From contig DATBFX010000182.1 of assembly GCA_036558305.1 (NCBI GenBank), positions 1 to 15,221 on the forward strand: a stretch of DNA of 15,221 nucleotides, in the 5' to 3' direction. Below the pieces are notes generated by a model. It was not told the DNA's origin and did not search any database. It saw only the letters and a program-made list of their open reading frames with translations. Source of the stretch: DATBFX01 sp036558305 (GTDB taxonomy: Bacteria; Chloroflexota; Chloroflexia; Thermomicrobiales; UBA6265). How positions within the stretch are numbered: position 1 is the stretch's first letter; each line of letters starts with the position of its first letter. Made by a program: the position numbers and the translations under genes. This document shows positions 14,701-15,221 of this stretch, one piece after another.

Positions 14701-15221
14701 TCGCAGTACTCGCAGTCGTGGCCCGGGTTGAGCGTACCCGCCTCGTATTCCTGGTTGTCGATCACGCAGCGGCACGGTTCGCACGCGCCGGAGGTGTTGC
14801 AGCACTCGCCGATCTCGCAGCAGGCGCCCGCGCAGCAGGTCAGGTGATCGCCGCAGGACTCGTCGGAGAGAGGAGACCAGGCGGATGGGTCCTGGACGGG
14901 GTCGCAAACCTCGCAGGCGTTGTCCGGGTTGATGGCGCCGGAGGCGACGTCCTGCCCGCCGATCCGGCAACCGCAGGTCTGGCAGAGACCGAGGTTGCAG
15001 CATTGACCGGGTTCGCCGCAGGCGGTTCCGCTCGCCGCAGTCGACCAGTTCGACTCGTCGCGATCGCGGTCGCAGATTTCGCACTCGTTTTGGGGATTGA
15101 TGGTGCCGTCGGCGATCCAGACGCCGTCGATCACGCAGTGGGGCGCGCAGGCATCGACGCTGCACGTGCCGTTGGCGCAACACTGACCAGCGGGGCAGCA
15201 GACGCCATTGCAACAGTTCCG
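11736..15221 (-). CDS. Giant cysteine-rich repeat protein (5' end outside window)
   Basis: The frame is open from the right edge to a tandem stop (TAG TGA, 11738-11733), giving 1161 residues of an even longer protein. It is built almost wholly of 16 complete repeats plus the end of another. Each has about 70 residues: an entry segment with I-x-G-x-x-Y/V and an NP (positions 13-14), CxxCDP near 18-22, an invariant Trp at position 30, a Cys-Gly near 39, three CC pairs, and a closing CxxCxC. About 196 of 1161 residues are Cys, nearly all TGC, so an exported, disulfide-locked rod or adhesive surface protein is likely. The first half of each unit resembles Cys repeats known in large secreted bacterial proteins; the CC pairs loosely recall granulin spacing. 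The C-terminus ends VNWQF with no LPxTG-type sorting signal or membrane helix. Signal peptide, start and total length lie outside the window. Function is not known. Confidence 0.9.
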   Translation of the reverse strand, partial: RNCCNGVCCPAGQCCANGTCSVDACAPHCVIDGVWIADGTINPQNECEICDRDRDESNWSTAASGTACGEPGQCCNLGLCQTCGCRIGGQDVASGAINPDNACEVCDPVQDPSAWSPLSDESCGDHLTCCAGACCEIGECCNTSGACEPCRCVIDNQEYEAGTLNPGHDCEYCDPNASTTRWTSVADFTDCGFTGGRVCCNGGCCSPTECCTPTGCEECGPICRIDEHDVHAGTVDPDDPCQLCDPDRNRLDWSEAPDDFVCGGDLDESRVCCRGLCCDPGECCDDGCKPCRCHIGLTNWDAGTPNPLNHCEVCDPDQSRDEWSHAPNRSDCGLGNGRECCEGQCCPSGQCCNDIGECAPCPCHINGQDYGDGTANPNNTCQVCDVDRNRDDWTTLDDNEACGTDADDRVCCSGNCCPQGQCCDAGTCKDCGCEIGGGDPIPAGTPNRDNPCQVCDPSRSRLSWSSVDNGTACGANGEQKCCGGECCASDECCILDACGTCLCQIAGKNYAANVPNPDNPCEVCDPDADPFAWSTAADDTSCGDGQVCCTGACCDPGLCCTLGLCGFCGCRIGDQDVAEFAINPDNVCEWCDPVLDQFSWSPRSDESCGDNGDQTCCSGVCCDPGLCCDLSGACAPCPCEIDGVTYVAGASNPDNPCEICDSLSDRNAWSDAAANTPCGANGDQFCCAGACCPDGECCHFLDGACGPEPCHCTIGDDEVAEGDFNPDNECELCDPTEDPLDWTPLAGDAPCGANGDQVCCEGICCDSGLCCTLGLCGPCGCQIGGKSYGEGAVNPDNPCQVCDPVLDQFSWSPAADDTSCGTIQVCCGGTCCGPNERCGLGGSCEQSNNGCAIGGVTYPAGMENPTNSCAVCDPSQSRTDWSPVPDNTACGANGDQICCNGVCCRRGMCCTGGHCDVEFCHDPCVQDPDSCQCVIEGTTYANGTVNPNNPCQYCEWHNSPSSWTNVRDDSPCGANGQQYCCRGVCCADGECCTNDGACATGGSTVCDGCDIDGRFYPTAKINPANQCEFCSPFKSKTSWSPTDNHVPCGANLERNCCNGVCCAAGLCCTGTSVGGTCQPCACEIDGGSYVAGQINPANWCQTCDPTRSTTSWSISDATFCASDFSRDCCNGVCCFEGTCCGFSGVCETMLPDVSNCVNWQF
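11739..15134 (-). repeat. Array of 16 in-frame tandem repeats, 168-246 bp each
   Basis: Unit borders by coordinate, from the N-terminal side: R1 14967-15134, R2 14766-14966, R3 14553-14765, R4 14343-14552, R5 14133-14342, R6 13923-14132, R7 13713-13922, R8 13512-13712, R9 13305-13511, R10 13086-13304, R11 12879-13085, R12 12669-12878, R13 12423-12668, R14 12195-12422, R15 11976-12194, R16 11739-11975. Units are diverged in sequence but keep Cys spacing. Cys counts are 12 in R2-R11, R14 and R15; 8 in R1, 10 in R12, 14 in R13 and 11 in R16. The residues from 15135 to 15221 belong to the end of a further unit. Confidence 0.9.

Noticed and set aside
13753..15213. A 486-codon Arg-rich minus-strand frame within the Cys-rich gene
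   Set aside because: It is the shifted reading of the TGC-rich repeats and has no independent start or motifs.
11739..15221. CRISPR array or non-coding tandem repeat
   Set aside because: The repeats are in frame, diverged at base level and conserved at Cys, Trp and Asn-Pro positions, so they are protein repeats.

Overview
The window is GC-rich bacterial DNA carrying an accessory mix of surface-polysaccharide, sugar-uptake and secreted-protein genes. A Tat-type signal on a sugar-binding protein, Lon-family protease remnants and Cys-rich secreted repeats would suit a Chloroflexota/Thermomicrobia-like organism, but that is an inference from general gene character. No rRNA or intact tRNA is present to fix the taxonomy.

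Left part (1-3732, minus strand). Two family-2 glycosyltransferase genes lie in one direction. The downstream one (2170 to the left edge) continues with no stop codon into an HPr-kinase-like P-loop domain, so it reads as one glycosyltransferase-kinase fusion cut by the window edge. The upstream one (3175-2324) is a dolichyl-phosphate-mannose-synthase-like transferase. A hairpin covers part of its Shine-Dalgarno sequence, and a promoter with two palindromes lies about 0.5 kb upstream.

Middle-left (about 3212-7745). This is gene-poor. Roughly 2.5 kb has no convincing gene apart from a possible 27-residue membrane peptide with its own promoter. It is followed on the plus strand by a secreted protein of unknown function (5699-6163), a small hypothetical ORF behind an inverted repeat and promoter (6494-6796), and a frameshifted remnant of a Lon-type protease domain (about 6940-7484).

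Middle-right (7746-11084, minus strand). A complete CUT2-type sugar ABC transporter operon is read from a strong promoter (TTGACA, 17 bp, TACAAG). It has a Tat-signal substrate-binding protein, then two intercistronic hairpins, a permease and an ATPase. The last two overlap by one base.

Right part (11100-15221). A tRNA-like T-arm fragment is followed by a very strong plus-strand intrinsic terminator with no evident gene. Then comes the 3' part of a giant cysteine-rich repeat gene on the minus strand. It encodes at least 1161 residues, with 16 full repeats of about 70 residues, mostly 12 cysteines each. Its 5' end, with any signal peptide, lies beyond the right edge. This protein and the glycosyltransferase-kinase fusion are the two most unusual items in the window.
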